IMG/VR virus record: IMGVR_UViG_3300019776_001107
Coordinates: 1 to 57,537 of that record
Source: a virus
DNA length: 57,537 nt
Reading direction: 5' to 3' (one strand)
Shown: positions 57,356-57,537 of the stretch, piece by piece
How the letters are laid out: each line of letters opens with the position of its first letter
Position numbering within the stretch: the first letter of the stretch is position 1
Notes under the pieces: generated by a model
Told to the model about the DNA's origin: nothing
Database searches by the model: none
The model's input: the letters and a program-made list of their open reading frames with translations, nothing else
Translations under genes and position numbers: made by a program

Positions 57356-57537
57356 AGTGCACTCCGCCCCACCAACTCAGTTGAAAAAATAGTTAGCGTT
57401 CTGATGCGTGGGTGGCACTCAATTCTCTCCTCGCAGCTTGAATCCGTTCAACTATTCGATACTAAAAGATTCGCCTCCAGCTCGTGAACCTAGCGAACGC
57501 CAGACCTCAAGGTCAATTGAGTCGGAGATTGGTTCAA

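Noticed and set aside
1-57537. CRISPR arrays, rRNA genes or insertion sequences
   Set aside because: I saw no regularly spaced identical repeats, no rRNA segments, and no transposase with terminal inverted repeats. Intact tRNA genes were also not found, only two 3'-end-like fragments.

Overview
The window looks like a piece of a planctomycete chromosome (a Pirellula/Rhodopirellula-type host is my guess from protein style and moderate GC). It has two halves: an anti-phage defence island (about 0.6-23.0 kb) and a nearly complete siphovirus-type prophage (about 23.3-57.4 kb) whose tyrosine integrase sits at the right edge. All functions are inferred from reading motifs in the translated sequence; no database search was run.

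Left flank (1-630): the last 17 codons of a plus-strand gene, then two short tRNA 3'-end-like fragments that face each other (86-109 plus, 307-330 minus), each followed by a terminator-like hairpin, then short repeats. This looks like a worn integration hotspot.

Defence island: (a) a HEPN-motif protein (631-1410, minus). (b) A compact operon of an SMC/RecF-like ATPase, a HEAT-repeat histidine kinase and a response regulator with a C-terminal helix-turn-helix (1532-5624, minus). (c) A seven-gene minus-strand operon (6000-18029): helix-turn-helix regulator, DUF499-type ATPase, short PglZ-type phosphatase-fold protein, DUF1156-type Zn-ribbon adenine methylase, membrane-anchored class 3 lipase, an unrecognised 185-aa protein, and an SNF2/RapA-like helicase. 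This resembles the BREX type 3 gene set (PglXI, PglZ, DUF499 ATPase, helicase) but has a lipase built in and lacks recognisable BrxA/BrxF. It is the most interesting system here. (d) Divergently, a complete Qat system, QatABCD (18181-23022, plus).

Prophage, late genes (42944 down to 23302, all minus): small terminase-region protein, terminase large subunit, Zn ribbon, gpW-like protein, lambda-type portal, a prohead protease fused to the major capsid protein, DUF2190-type decoration protein, an unexpected secreted trypsin-like protease, head-tail joining proteins, a large structural protein, tail tube, tail assembly chaperones in overlapping frames, tape measure, distal tail proteins, a Ser/Gly-repeat protein, a two-domain glycosyltransferase and an FkbM methyltransferase. 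The last three suggest a glycosylated fibre.

Prophage, middle and early genes: six small plus-strand genes (43265-45784), three of them preceded by the same 42-nt promoter-like element about 80 nt before the start codon. Then, on the minus strand from 54889 leftwards, a recombination and replication operon: RecE-type exonuclease, Sak4-like ATPase, DUF669 protein, RusA, Zn ribbon, SF2 helicase, primase-polymerase/DUF3987, and a ParB-methylase fusion. A palindrome-rich control region (54890-55205) separates this from a sigma-like regulator, an excisionase-like protein and the integrase (plus). I saw no lysis gene and no CI-type repressor.
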